From an uncultured Eubacteriales bacterium (lineage in GTDB: Bacteria > Bacillota > Clostridia > Oscillospirales > Acutalibacteraceae), in contig CAKSDI010000004.1 of NCBI GenBank assembly GCA_934445035.1, positions 1-64,000 on the forward strand: a stretch of DNA of 64,000 nucleotides. The letters are read 5' to 3'. The notes under the pieces were generated by a model, which saw only the letters and a program-made list of their open reading frames with translations, searched no databases and had not been told where the DNA came from. This document shows positions 38,855 to 48,142 of the stretch, piece after piece. A program made the translations under genes and the position numbers. Positions within the stretch are counted from its first letter, which is position 1. Every line of letters begins with the position of its first letter.

Positions 38855-41214
38855 AAACAAGGAAAAGATCGTTTTCTCCCTCCGCCGCCCAAAGAGTATG
38901 CGACGGTATTTTTGATTATCTATCCTGCGTTTTACTATCTCTCGGCGTGCTTTTCGTGCTTAATTCGCAGTTTCCGATAAGAATGTCGGTTCCGTTTATA
39001 TTAAGCGCGGTGCTGGTGTTTTCAGCGGTTATGTTTCTTATCACTGTAAAGCCGATAATTTTTGCTGTGGCAACGGGTGCGATAGTAATATTCATATCCC
39101 TTTATATCACGCTGGCCTTAAAATGGAGCGTGTTTTTCCGCGATGTTTCGGGAATTATCGGCTGGTGGTTCGGCGGAATGGACCCCGACGGCGAATTCTA
39201 TTCCGTAAAGGGGTTTGACGCGGTATTTTTCACCGTGACCTTAGGAATAGCGCTTATAGCTTTTTTAACCGTCAAAGTTATAAAAAAATCTGCGGTGCCG
39301 ACTGCTATTTTCGGTCTGTCTACCGTGCTTTTGTGCGCCTTGAGCGACCGCAAAAGCTGTAATATTTCGCTTCTCTTTTATCTCGCGGGCGCTCTTTCTC
39401 TTATTTGCCGCGATCACTTTTCGGGGAAAAGAATTTTATCTTCAAAAAATAAAAGAAGAGTTTTAGGCTCGCAGGTATTATTTTGTGCGGTGAGCCTAAT
39501 ATTAAGCTCTGCAATAGCGCTGTCTTCCGTGTGGGGAATGCCTGAAAATATGCTTTGCCACCACAAAAGAGGAGCCGCAGATAAGGTTGCCGATTTTCAG
39601 AGCAAAACGGGAATTTACACAACGGCTCAAAAGGAATTTAAAACAGCCACTCTGCATGAGCTGGGGCTTTCCCCCGATGAAAGCAGGATAGGCGGAAATT
39701 TAGAGCCTGCGGAGGATTATGCTATAGCTGAGGTCAGCACGGATACCGACCGCCCGATTTTATTTAAAACCGCTGTTTTTGACGAATTTAACGGCTCAAG
39801 GTGGACTTCGAGCGAAAGCGGAGCCTACAGAATAGACGGAAAATATAAAAACAAGTCCGAAAATTATTTTTATTCAAAGGCTTTTAAAGAAGATAATTCG
39901 GGCTTTGAGTTTAAAACACATAATATGAAAGTAAAGCTCCTATCTCCTCAAAAGGGACTTTACACTGCCGACAAGGCGGAAAATTTCAAAGAGCTTACTA
40001 AAACCGAAAACCCCCTGCTTTTTAACGAGCATTCCGAAATATTCAGCTTTTTCGGGGAAAACGAGGGGTATGAGTATTCCTTTGATACGAGAATTTTCCC
40101 CTCGGCCGAGTGCGGAAACGCGGGAAAGGAAAGCATTGATCTTATAAATTCGGTAAGTAATGAGTATGACGATAAATTCTATACCGATGATTTTGTAAGG
40201 CATTATACAAAGCTTCCTAAATATTGGTCGAAAACCCTGCTTGAATATGCGCTCACGGTTAAAAACGAGGGGCTGTCAAATTACGAAACAGTGCTTGATT
40301 TCTGCGCACTTTTATCACCTTATAATGATTTTGCCTATTCCGAATCCCCCGGGGATATCAAAGAAAGTATTTCGCCCTGCGATCAGATACTTATAAATAA
40401 AAGCGGTTACAGCACCCTTTATGCCACGGCACTTTGCCTGATGGCAAGAGCCTGCAATATTCCCTCGCGCCTTGCGGCAGGATATAAATCCACACCCAAA
40501 GGCGGCGGAAGCCACATTCTTGAAGACAGGGGAAGATATGCCTGGGCGGAATGCTATTTTAAAGGTATAGGCTGGATATCGTTCGATCCGTTTGCAGGCG
40601 CGGATACTGCAAGCGGAAAAACCAATATCGGCTTTAAAAGGCTTGATTCACAGCAGATAAAAGAGGCGGAAAAGAGCTATGTCGAATTTCTTGATTCCGA
40701 TATCCCGCCCGAAGAAAATAACGGCGGCAATAAAAAAATATCGCTTTTAAGCTTTCTTGTTATTTCGCTTGGCAGTCTGATATTATTCATAGCTTTTATA
40801 GTGCTTTTAAAATTTTATCTTGTAAAAAGATTTTTCGATGAGAAAAGAATAGAAAAAAGATATTCTTCAAATTCCGCAAAAGCCGTGTTTTACATTTCGG
40901 ATATAAAAACAATGCTTGAAATTCTGATAAATAAGAAAAATAATGCTCTGACCATATCGGAGCTAAGCTATCTTGCGGGAAACGCGGAATTAAAAGAACT
41001 CTGCGCCCCCGCGGCACAAATTTTCGATTCCGTGATTTACGGCGGAACAGAGCCTCAAAATCCCGAACTAGAGAAAATAAAAGAAATAAGATCACAGCTT
41101 GAAAAAAGGCTTAGATCAAAATTTGGCGGCGCGCAGTATTTTAAGGAAAGAATTCTTTTTAGCAATTTATCCTGCAAAAGCGCCGATAATATTGAAAAAA
41201 GCAACAAAAAGTGA
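38848..41214 (+). CDS. TgpA-like transmembrane protein with degenerate transglutaminase domain
   Basis: 788 residues. About six N-terminal membrane helices (20-225), an extracytoplasmic region, a transglutaminase-like domain (about 470-595), one membrane helix (about 640-660) and a cytoplasmic C-terminal domain. The usual catalytic positions are changed: GxC..FA reads GYSTLYA (Ser for Cys) and the HAWxE block reads RYAWAECYF (Tyr for His); FDPFAG keeps the Asp. It is thus likely inactive as a transglutaminase/protease and may only bind peptide. Start TTG 38848 after AGGTGGGTGG, overlapping the DUF58 stop. Confidence 0.88.
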   Translation: MLKTRKRSFSPSAAQRVCDGIFDYLSCVLLSLGVLFVLNSQFPIRMSVPFILSAVLVFSAVMFLITVKPIIFAVATGAIVIFISLYITLALKWSVFFRDVSGIIGWWFGGMDPDGEFYSVKGFDAVFFTVTLGIALIAFLTVKVIKKSAVPTAIFGLSTVLLCALSDRKSCNISLLFYLAGALSLICRDHFSGKRILSSKNKRRVLGSQVLFCAVSLILSSAIALSSVWGMPENMLCHHKRGAADKVADFQSKTGIYTTAQKEFKTATLHELGLSPDESRIGGNLEPAEDYAIAEVSTDTDRPILFKTAVFDEFNGSRWTSSESGAYRIDGKYKNKSENYFYSKAFKEDNSGFEFKTHNMKVKLLSPQKGLYTADKAENFKELTKTENPLLFNEHSEIFSFFGENEGYEYSFDTRIFPSAECGNAGKESIDLINSVSNEYDDKFYTDDFVRHYTKLPKYWSKTLLEYALTVKNEGLSNYETVLDFCALLSPYNDFAYSESPGDIKESISPCDQILINKSGYSTLYATALCLMARACNIPSRLAAGYKSTPKGGGSHILEDRGRYAWAECYFKGIGWISFDPFAGADTASGKTNIGFKRLDSQQIKEAEKSYVEFLDSDIPPEENNGGNKKISLLSFLVISLGSLILFIAFIVLLKFYLVKRFFDEKRIEKRYSSNSAKAVFYISDIKTMLEILINKKNNALTISELSYLAGNAELKELCAPAAQIFDSVIYGGTEPQNPELEKIKEIRSQLEKRLRSKFGGAQYFKERILFSNLSCKSADNIEKSNKK

Positions 41215-41245
41215 TAAAATATTAAATTTAAAGGAGGTCTTTTCT

Positions 41246-42610
41246 ATGCCTGAAAATACAATAGCCGCAATTTCCACTCCAAAGGGCCGCGGAGGAATAG
41301 CTGTTATAAGAATTTCGGGAGAAAAGGCTCTCGAAATTGCCGATAAATGCTTTTTATCATTTTCGGGGAAAAAGCTTTCGGATCAAAAAGGTTACACCGC
41401 GCTTTACGGAAAGGTGACCGACGGTAACGGCGAAGAGATAGACGAGGCAGTCGCCCTCGTTTTCAGAGCGCCGCACAGCTTTACCGGGGAAAACACGGTC
41501 GAGCTTTCGGTACACGGAGGAATGCTGAGCGCGGAGGAAACTTTAAAAAGAACGCTTGAATGCGGAGCCGTTTTGGCAATGCCGGGCGAATTTTCAAAAA
41601 GAGCTTTTTTAAACGGAAAAATGGATCTTGCCCAGGCAGAAAGTATAGCGGCGCTTATAAATGCCGAAACAAAACAGGCTTTAAAGCAATCGATATCCGT
41701 TAAAACAGGCGGTATTTCGAAAGAAATAGAAAAAATAACCGATAAGCTGCTGGAAACCGCCGCCTGCTTCGCGGCTTATTCCGATTTTCCCGACGAGGAT
41801 ATAGAGCAGTTAAGACCCGAAAATTTTATCTCGCTTTTAAATGACGCTAAGGCGGAGCTTTTAAAGCTTTTAAACGGCTTTGAAAACGGCAGGATAATAA
41901 GAGAGGGGATAGACTGCGCGATAGTCGGCAAGCCGAATGTCGGAAAATCCACTCTTATGAATATGCTGTCGCGCACCGAGCGTTCGATAGTCACGGATAT
42001 TGCAGGCACCACGCGCGATATCGTTGAGGACAGGATAAATTTAAACGGCATTGTTTTAAACCTCGCCGATACCGCGGGAATAAGGGAAACCGAAGACGAG
42101 GTGGAAAAGGTCGGCGTTATAAAAGCGAAGCAGAAAAAGGAAACGGCGGCTTTGGTGCTTGCCGTGTTCGACTCTTCAACCGCTTTAGACAGCGACGATA
42201 TTTCGCTTTTATCCTCGCTTGATCCCGAAAATACCGTGATAGTTTTAAATAAGTCCGATCTCGGAAACAAGCTTGAAGTTAAGGATTTTGAGGGCTTTTC
42301 TTCCGTGCTTATAAGCGCGCAGGAAAACGAGGGCGCGGATAAGCTTAAAAAAGCGATAGAAGAGATATTAAATATCAATGAGTCGGATCTTTCTGGCGCG
42401 GCGCTTATCACGGTGCGGCAAAAGGACTGCGCAAAAAGAGCGCTTAGCGCTGTAAACGAGGCGATAGCTGCATTTAACGGCGGAGTTACTTTAGACGCGG
42501 TCGCTGTGATAATAGACGACGCCGTTTCGGCTCTTTTGGAGCTTACGGGCAAACGCGTTACAAACGAAGTAGCCGACGAAGTGTTTAAAAGATTTTGTAT
42601 AGGAAAGTAA
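41246..42610 (+). CDS. mnmE: tRNA modification GTPase MnmE
   Basis: 454 residues. With MnmG it adds the 5-carboxymethylaminomethyl (or aminomethyl) group to U34 of certain tRNAs. N-terminal tetrahydrofolate domain (ENTIAAISTPKGRGGIAVIRISG), G1 GKPNVGKSTLMN, switch DIAGTTRDIVED, G3 DTAGIRETEDEVEKVG, G4 NKSD, and the C-terminal CIGK that carries the essential Cys. ATG 41246 with AAGGAGG upstream; a longer frame extending back into the previous gene is rejected. It follows the TgpA gene by 31 bases. Confidence 0.97.
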   Translation: MPENTIAAISTPKGRGGIAVIRISGEKALEIADKCFLSFSGKKLSDQKGYTALYGKVTDGNGEEIDEAVALVFRAPHSFTGENTVELSVHGGMLSAEETLKRTLECGAVLAMPGEFSKRAFLNGKMDLAQAESIAALINAETKQALKQSISVKTGGISKEIEKITDKLLETAACFAAYSDFPDEDIEQLRPENFISLLNDAKAELLKLLNGFENGRIIREGIDCAIVGKPNVGKSTLMNMLSRTERSIVTDIAGTTRDIVEDRINLNGIVLNLADTAGIRETEDEVEKVGVIKAKQKKETAALVLAVFDSSTALDSDDISLLSSLDPENTVIVLNKSDLGNKLEVKDFEGFSSVLISAQENEGADKLKKAIEEILNINESDLSGAALITVRQKDCAKRALSAVNEAIAAFNGGVTLDAVAVIIDDAVSALLELTGKRVTNEVADEVFKRFCIGK

Positions 42611-42625
42611 AGGTTTAAAAAAGAA

Positions 42626-44500
42626 ATGATACCCGAATATAAAGCCGGAAGTTATGATGTAGGAATAATAGGAGGCGGCCACGCAGGAATAGAGGCAGCT
42701 CTAGCCGCCGCAAGGCTCAAAGTTAGCGCAATTATGTTTACTATCACTCTCGATTGGATAGGAAATATGCCCTGCAACCCATCGATCGGCGGAACGGCTA
42801 AAGGCAATCTTGTAAGGGAGCTTGACGCTTTAGGCGGCGAAATGGGAATTGCCGCCGATATAAACACTCTTCAAAGCAGAATGCTAAACCGCGGCAAGGG
42901 CCCCGCTATGCACAGCCTGCGCGCCCAGATAGACAGGCGCAATTATTCGGGATATATGAAGCACACCGTGGAATTGCAGGAAAATCTCGAAGTTAAGCAG
43001 GCAAAGATAGTAAAGGTCGAAAAAAGGGAAGACGGACTCTGGCACGCCGTAACGGAGCTCGGAGCCGATTTCGCCTGCAAAACGCTTATTCTTGCAACAG
43101 GCACATTTTTAGGCGGAAAAGTATTTGTCGGAGAAGTGAATTATGAAAGCGGACCCGACGGCGCCGCCGCGGCTACGGAGCTTTCGCAGTCGCTTAAAAA
43201 ATTAGGTCTTTCTCTTCGCAGGTTTAAAACAGGCACTCCCGCAAGGGTTTTAAAGCAGAGCATTGATTTTACAGACCTCGAGGTCCAGCCGGGCGACGAG
43301 GAAACGGAGCCTTTCAGCTTTAAAACCAAAAAAGCGCCCGAAAACAAGGTGCTTTGCCATATAACCTATACAAATTCAAAAACAGAGGAAATAATAAGAA
43401 AAAATCTTCACCGCTCGCCGCTTTATTCGGGTGTTATAGAGGGCGTCGGCCCGAGGTACTGCCCGAGTATCGAAGATAAAATAGTCAGGTTTGCGGATAA
43501 AAAGCGCCACCAGCTGTTTATAGAGCCGTGCGGAGAAAACACGGAGGAAATGTATCTTCAGGGAATGAGCTCTTCACTGCCCGAAGAAGTGCAGATAGGG
43601 TTTTACCGCACTATAAAAGGTCTTGAAAATGTCAGCGTGATGAGAAACGCTTATGCTATCGAATACGACTGCGTCGATCCTCAAACTTTAAAACCCTCGC
43701 TTGAAATAAAGGAGTTTGACGGCCTTTTCGGCGCCGGTCAGTTCAACGGCTCTTCGGGGTACGAAGAGGCGGCTGTTCAAGGCTTTATCGCAGGGGTAAA
43801 CGCGGCAAAAAAGGTAAAAGGCGAGGAGCCTCTTATCTTGCCGAGATCCACTTCTTATATCGGCACTTTGATAGACGATCTTGTAACCAAGGGCTGTTCC
43901 GATCCTTACAGAATGATGACTTCAAGATCAGAATACAGGCTCATTCTCCGCCATGATAACGCCGATGAGCGCTTAATGCCCATAGGTCATAAGTTAGGCC
44001 TTATAAGCGAGGAAGAATATTCGGAGTTTTTACTAAGAAAAGATAAAAAGGAAAAAGAAATAAAGAGAATGAAGTCCGTATTTATAGCTCCCGGCGAGGA
44101 AATAAATAAAGTTTTGGAAGAGGCAGGTACCGCTCCTTTAAAAACAGGAACGCGATTATCCGATCTTATTAAAAGACCGCAGTTAAGCTATGAAATGCTA
44201 AGGCCTTTCGATAAAACTGCAGATTGTGAAAAGGAAATATCTTTAAAGGCTGAAATAGAAATAAAATATGAGGGCTATATTTCAAGGCAGAATGCTGCTA
44301 TCAAAGAGGCTCAAAGGCTTGAAAACACGATTATTCCCGAGGATATCGATTATTCCGCCGTGTATGGGCTGAGAATAGAGGCAAGAGAAAAGCTTGAAAA
44401 AATAAGACCTCTTAATATCGGTATGGCTTCAAGAATATCGGGAGTAAGCCCTGCGGATATTTCCGTATTGCTTATTCATCTTAAGGCGGGCGAAAAATGA
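42626..44500 (+). CDS. mnmG: tRNA uridine modification enzyme MnmG (GidA)
   Basis: 624 residues. FAD-binding partner of MnmE. FAD motif VGIIGGGHAGIEAALAAARL (residues 12-31), MPCNPSIGGTAKGNLVRELDALGG (GidA signature), GTFLGGKVFVG, and the second signature QFNGSSGYEEAAVQGFIAGVNAA. 15 bases after mnmE and overlapping rsmG by ATGA: the classical origin-proximal mnmE-mnmG-rsmG order. Confidence 0.97.
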   Translation: MIPEYKAGSYDVGIIGGGHAGIEAALAAARLKVSAIMFTITLDWIGNMPCNPSIGGTAKGNLVRELDALGGEMGIAADINTLQSRMLNRGKGPAMHSLRAQIDRRNYSGYMKHTVELQENLEVKQAKIVKVEKREDGLWHAVTELGADFACKTLILATGTFLGGKVFVGEVNYESGPDGAAAATELSQSLKKLGLSLRRFKTGTPARVLKQSIDFTDLEVQPGDEETEPFSFKTKKAPENKVLCHITYTNSKTEEIIRKNLHRSPLYSGVIEGVGPRYCPSIEDKIVRFADKKRHQLFIEPCGENTEEMYLQGMSSSLPEEVQIGFYRTIKGLENVSVMRNAYAIEYDCVDPQTLKPSLEIKEFDGLFGAGQFNGSSGYEEAAVQGFIAGVNAAKKVKGEEPLILPRSTSYIGTLIDDLVTKGCSDPYRMMTSRSEYRLILRHDNADERLMPIGHKLGLISEEEYSEFLLRKDKKEKEIKRMKSVFIAPGEEINKVLEEAGTAPLKTGTRLSDLIKRPQLSYEMLRPFDKTADCEKEISLKAEIEIKYEGYISRQNAAIKEAQRLENTIIPEDIDYSAVYGLRIEAREKLEKIRPLNIGMASRISGVSPADISVLLIHLKAGEK

Positions 44501-45210
44501 GCGGATATTTTGAAAATTTAAAAAAATTATGCGATGAAAACGGTATTTATTTAGATGCTTTGGCAAAAGAGCGGTTTGAAACCTATAAGTCTATGCTGAT
44601 AGAAGCAAATAAATCCGTCAATCTCACCGCTATCACCGAGCCGGGTGAAATTTATATCAAGCATTTTTTTGACAGTATGTTATTCTTCAAAGCGGCAAAG
44701 GTAGATAAAAACGCAAAAATAATAGATGTCGGCACAGGCGCAGGCTTTCCCGGCCTCGTGCTTAAAATCGCAAGACCCGATATAAAGCTTACTTTGCTTG
44801 ACGGGCTTAATAAAAGACTTATATTTTTAGAGAATGTTTTGCTGAAATTAGGTCTTGAAGCCGAAATCAGGCATATGCGCGCGGAAGAGGGCGGAAAAGA
44901 TAAAAAATTAAGGGAAAGCTTTGATTTTGCCACGGCAAGAGCGGTTAAAAATCTGCCGGTGCTTTGCGAATACTGCCTGCCCTATGTAAAGCTGTGCGGA
45001 AATTTTATCGCGCTTAAAGGGGCATCCGGAGAGGAAGAACTCGAAGCAGCGGCTAATGCGATAAAACTGCTCGGCGGCAAAACAGAGTCGGTTTTGCGCG
45101 AAAATTTGCCCGGCGGAGATAAAAGAGTGATAATAAATATAAAAAAGATATCGCAAACTTCGCCGAAATTCCCCAGAGATAACGCCAAAATCTCAAAAAA
45201 ACCTCTTTAA
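44497..45210 (+). CDS. rsmG: 16S rRNA (guanine-N7) methyltransferase RsmG (GidB)
   Basis: 237 residues. Methylates G527 of 16S rRNA. SAM motif KIIDVGTGAGFPGLVLKIARPDIKLTLLDGLNKR (about 77-110), and FATARAVKNLPVLCEYCLPYVK. The start overlaps the mnmG stop by 4 bases (ATGA). A C-terminal Lys-rich extension (after KKISQTSPKFPRD) is short. Followed by a terminator. Confidence 0.96.
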   Translation: MSGYFENLKKLCDENGIYLDALAKERFETYKSMLIEANKSVNLTAITEPGEIYIKHFFDSMLFFKAAKVDKNAKIIDVGTGAGFPGLVLKIARPDIKLTLLDGLNKRLIFLENVLLKLGLEAEIRHMRAEEGGKDKKLRESFDFATARAVKNLPVLCEYCLPYVKLCGNFIALKGASGEEELEAAANAIKLLGGKTESVLRENLPGGDKRVIINIKKISQTSPKFPRDNAKISKKPL

Positions 45211-45226
45211 ATTGTCGAAAAATCAT

Positions 45227-45258
45227 AAAACGCGTCGGATTTTCCCGACGCGTTTTTC
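45227..45258 (+). terminator. Terminator after rsmG
   Basis: AAACGCGTCGG pairs with CCGACGCGTTT around ATTTTC, followed by T5. Confidence 0.92.
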
Positions 45259-45329
45259 TTTACTTTTTTAAAATTCGGTGCCATAATTTAATCACGGAAA
45301 TAAAACAGCAAGGGAGGACAAGCGGTATT

Positions 45330-46172
45330 ATGCACACGATAGCGGATAAAAAGCTTTTAATGCTTAAGCCCTCACAGATAATCGCAAATCCCGATCAGCC
45401 GAGAAAGATATTTGACGACGGCAAGCTTTCTGCTTTAAAGGAGAGTATCGCGAAGAACGGAATTATCGAACCTTTGCTTGTAAGGCGCACGGCTTATAAT
45501 AAGTATGAGCTGATAGCCGGCGAAAGAAGACTTCGCGCCGCAATTCTCGCAGGGGTGAGGAGAGTGCCCTGCGTGCTTCACAGCACCGACAGGGTGACCG
45601 CGGGAATTTACGCAGTTACGGAAAATCTTCAGCGCTGCGATCTTAATTTCTTTGAAGAGGCGGCGGCAATAGAGAGCCTTATTAACCTTTCGGGCAGATC
45701 ACAGGCGCAGATAGCGCAGTCGCTTGGTATCGCGCAGTCCTCGCTTTCAAATAAGTTAAGGCTTTTAAAGCTTGATGATAATTTAAAAAAGACTATAAAT
45801 GAATATAATCTTTCCGAGCGGCACGCGAGAGCGCTTTTGGCCATTCCCGCGGAGGATAGACCTGAGCTTTTAAGAGAGATAATAAGCGAGGGCTTAAATG
45901 TCCGCCAGACTACCGAGCGGATAAGCGAAATACTTGCAAAAAACGATACGAGCAATATAAATTACGAGCCTGTAAAGCCGCCTGTCAGAAAGACGGCTAT
46001 CGGCGATGAAAAGATTTTCCGCAACAGCTTGAATAAGCTTGTCGGATTTCTTCAGAGCTCGGGAGTTGACGCAAAGACAAGACGGACCGAAAACGATAAA
46101 TATATAGAATACAAGGTCCGCATTCCGAAAGCTGAAAAGAAATCGGAATATACCCAGTTAAAAATCTGCTGA
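45330..46172 (+). CDS. noc: ParB-family nucleoid occlusion protein Noc (or ParB)
   Basis: 280 residues. N-terminal KPSQIIANPDQPRKIFDDGKLSALKESIAKNGIIEPLLVRR, ParB box GERRLRAA (about 65-72) which in this family binds CTP, ENLQRCDLNFFEEA, and HTH QAQIAQSLGIAQSSLSNKLRLLKL (about 130-153). Place directly after rsmG is the classic position of noc in Firmicutes, and no parA/soj gene follows; so Noc is favoured over ParB. It would bind DNA sites around the chromosome and keep the division ring off the nucleoid. Start ATG 45330 with GGGAGG upstream. Confidence 0.85.
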   Translation: MHTIADKKLLMLKPSQIIANPDQPRKIFDDGKLSALKESIAKNGIIEPLLVRRTAYNKYELIAGERRLRAAILAGVRRVPCVLHSTDRVTAGIYAVTENLQRCDLNFFEEAAAIESLINLSGRSQAQIAQSLGIAQSSLSNKLRLLKLDDNLKKTINEYNLSERHARALLAIPAEDRPELLREIISEGLNVRQTTERISEILAKNDTSNINYEPVKPPVRKTAIGDEKIFRNSLNKLVGFLQSSGVDAKTRRTENDKYIEYKVRIPKAEKKSEYTQLKIC

Positions 46173-46273
46173 CCGCGCCTTTTATCCCCTTGGGCGCCGC
46201 GGCGATTTTTATAAAGACCCGATAACCCTTTTATAAAAAACGGTTTCGTGTCTGCCATATTCATCCCCATACA

Positions 46274-46307
46274 GCAACCGCCCGGAAGTATACTTCCGGG
46301 CGGTTGC
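46274..46307. repeat. 34-bp perfect palindrome
   Basis: GCAACCGCCCGGAAGTA followed at once by its exact reverse complement TACTTCCGGGCGGTTGC, no loop bases. Positioned about 100 bases after noc; may act as terminator hairpin, though no T run is close. Confidence 0.8.
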
Positions 46308-46310
46308 GTA

Positions 46311-46377
46311 TTTAGATATTAGATATTAGATATTAGACATTAGATAAAACCAACAACTCCCTCGAAGTCGGGAGCCT
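46311..46377. repeat. TTAGATA tandem repeats plus CTCCC palindrome
   Basis: Four to five copies of a 7-8-base unit (TTAGATA/TTAGACA) at 46311-46346, then ACTCCCTCGAAGTCGGGAGCC (46353-46373). On the minus strand the palindrome may terminate hsp20. The same combination occurs at 8263-8385 and in part at 14059-14076. Confidence 0.6.
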
Positions 46378-46391
46378 TTGGAAAACCTTTA

Positions 46392-46838
46392 TTATTCAAT
46401 CTCAAGCCTGCGGGAAGAGGGCTTTGTTTCGGTCTTCTTCGGCATTGTGAGCTTTAAGACGCCGTTTTCATATTTCGCGGTGACTTCGTCTGCCTTGACG
46501 CCTGAAAGATCAAAGCTTCTTGAGTAATTTCCGTAGGAACGCTCGCAGCGGATATACTTACCTTTTTTGTCCTTTTCTTCGTGCTTCGAGTGGCGCTGCG
46601 CCGAAACGGTAAGCGTATCGTCCGAGATATCAAGCTTGATATCTTTTTTATCAAAGCCCGGTAGATCGGCTATAAGCTCATAATGATCGCCCTCGTCTTT
46701 GATATCGGTCTTGAATTCGTCGATCGCATTTAAGAATCCGAAAGGCGAACCGAAGAAACTGTTTTCAAGTTCATCCATTTCCTTGAAAGGATTGTAAAGG
46801 GAATTGTTTTTGCGTGAATAAGGTCTAAGTTCAAACAT
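46392..46838 (-). CDS. Hsp20/alpha-crystallin small heat-shock protein
   Basis: 148 residues. ATP-independent holdase. N-terminal FELRPYSRKNNSLYNPFKEMDELENSFFG, alpha-crystallin domain (about 40-135): FKTDIKDEGDHYELIADLPGFDKKDIKLDISDDTLTVSAQR and YENGVLKLTMPKK (the A/YxxGVL motif), then a short tail with LEIE. Start ATG 46838 after CGGAGG; a longer frame starting at 46931 would run through the promoter. Own promoter and a hairpin leader upstream. Confidence 0.95.
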   Translation of the reverse strand: MFELRPYSRKNNSLYNPFKEMDELENSFFGSPFGFLNAIDEFKTDIKDEGDHYELIADLPGFDKKDIKLDISDDTLTVSAQRHSKHEEKDKKGKYIRCERSYGNYSRSFDLSGVKADEVTAKYENGVLKLTMPKKTETKPSSRRLEIE

Positions 46839-46880
46839 ATAAATACCTCCGAACTGATAATTTGATTTTTTTGTAAACCC

Positions 46881-46947
46881 GAGGTCCGCTTTTGCGGTCC
46901 TCTTTTTGTTTACGACTATATTATAGCACAAACAGTTGACGCGGCAA
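46881..46947 (-). promoter_or_regulatory. hsp20 promoter and leader hairpin
   Basis: Minus-strand TTGCCG (46947-46942), 16-bp spacer, TGC plus TATAAT (46925-46920, extended -10). The leader then forms GAGG-CCGC-type hairpin (46881-46902, arms GAGGACCGC/GCGGACCTC around AAAA) about 30 bases before the ribosome site. No CIRCE or ROSE element is recognised. Confidence 0.65.
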
Positions 46948-46964
46948 TGTGTTTATTGTATAAT
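46936..46964 (+). promoter_or_regulatory. Promoter of the PucR-type regulator
   Basis: TTGACG (46936-46941), 17-bp spacer, TATAAT (46959-46964); it overlaps the divergent hsp20 promoter. Confidence 0.75.
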
Positions 46965-47008
46965 AAATTCGGCAAAATATGTGCTATCAGCACAAAGCGA
47001 GGTATAAT

Positions 47009-48142
47009 ATGATAAAAGAAGAACTGCTTAATTTATTTTTACAGACAAATTCGCTTGACAAGCTTACCGAGGCGGTAAGCCTAAGCCTTAATTGCCCTGT
47101 TATTGTAGCGGATAACGGGTTTAATGTCGTATCGAGCTTTGCCCCGATAGGAACTGACAGCGAGGTCTATCTCAAAACGGTATCTCACAGCAAGCTCCCT
47201 GATTTTTTATGTGAAAAAATAGTGAATGAGGCTAAATTTATTACTGTGACCGAAGGCGCCGAAACCTATATAGCCGACAAGCTGATATTTGAAAATGCGG
47301 AAATAGGCTATGCGGTATATTTAAAAAAGCCGAAAAGATCTTCGGACAGCGAAAACATAATTTTTGCCGACAGCCTGATCTCAAAGCAGTTTTACTCGGA
47401 AAAGCAGTCTTTCGGCGCTCCCGACGACTGTGCGGAGGAAATTCTTTTAGACCTGATATTAGGCAGATTTAAAGATAAGGCTACCTTTAAATTAAGAACC
47501 TCGGGCACCTTTCTTTCAAACTTTTCTCCCGAAAGATTCGCTCTTTTAAAAACCGACGGCGACCAGAATTCTCTTAACTTTTTAAGAGCCGAAATTTCCG
47601 ATAATTTTCACGCCTCGCTCTCTTTAAAATATAAAGACGGCATAATCGCTTTTTTGCATAAGGATCACGATATAGGGGAGCTTAAAGCGATAGCAAAAAG
47701 GAACGCCGCTTCCGCCGTGATATCGGACAAGCTTGAAGATCTTTACGATCTTAAGAGGGATTATGAATCGGTGAATATAGCTTTTGATTATTTAAAAAAT
47801 CGGAATAAGCCCTCTTTTTTCGAGTTTTATTCCGATTGCTCTTTAATGGTATTATTTAAAAGAATAAATGATGAAATTGGATTTAAAGACGATAAAATAA
47901 GGGCGCTTTGCTACTATGACGCTGCGACGGGCTCGGAGCTGTGCCTTACTCTTTACACCTATTTTATCTGCGGCCGCTCGCTTAATAAGACGGGCGAAAT
48001 GCTTTTTACGCACAGAAACACCGTGCAGTACAGAATAAAAAAGATAAAAGAAGATTTTGATATAGATCCGCTCGATCCGTCGCTCTTTGCAAAATATTTT
48101 ATCTGCAGCGCGCTTGAAAGCTTTAAAGAGAGAAAGAATTAA
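47009..48142 (+). CDS. PucR/CdaR-type transcriptional regulator
   Basis: 377 residues. N-terminal GAF/PAS-like sensing part (about 1-130), central region, and the C-terminal PucR HTH: ATGSELCLTLYTYFICGRSLNKTGEMLFTHRNTVQYRIKKIKE (about 305-350) with the HRNTVQYRI signature. Members activate purine, sugar-acid or amino-acid catabolism genes; the target here is unknown and no obvious catabolic operon is adjacent. Start ATG 47009 after GCGAGG. The last 20 bases overlap the convergent YfcE-type gene. Confidence 0.85.
   Translation: MIKEELLNLFLQTNSLDKLTEAVSLSLNCPVIVADNGFNVVSSFAPIGTDSEVYLKTVSHSKLPDFLCEKIVNEAKFITVTEGAETYIADKLIFENAEIGYAVYLKKPKRSSDSENIIFADSLISKQFYSEKQSFGAPDDCAEEILLDLILGRFKDKATFKLRTSGTFLSNFSPERFALLKTDGDQNSLNFLRAEISDNFHASLSLKYKDGIIAFLHKDHDIGELKAIAKRNAASAVISDKLEDLYDLKRDYESVNIAFDYLKNRNKPSFFEFYSDCSLMVLFKRINDEIGFKDDKIRALCYYDAATGSELCLTLYTYFICGRSLNKTGEMLFTHRNTVQYRIKKIKEDFDIDPLDPSLFAKYFICSALESFKERKN

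Noticed and set aside
41099..41245. Upstream extension of MnmE
   Set aside because: It overlaps the end of the TgpA-like gene; AAGGAGG and the conserved MPENTIAAIS start are at 41246.
46274..46307. Palindrome as a parS or Noc-binding site
   Set aside because: It does not match the TGTTTCACGTGAAACA or ATTTCCCGGGAAAT patterns and is far longer; a hairpin role is more likely.
46311..46350. TTAGATA repeats as a CRISPR array
   Set aside because: Units are only 7-8 bases without spacers, and no cas gene is in the window.
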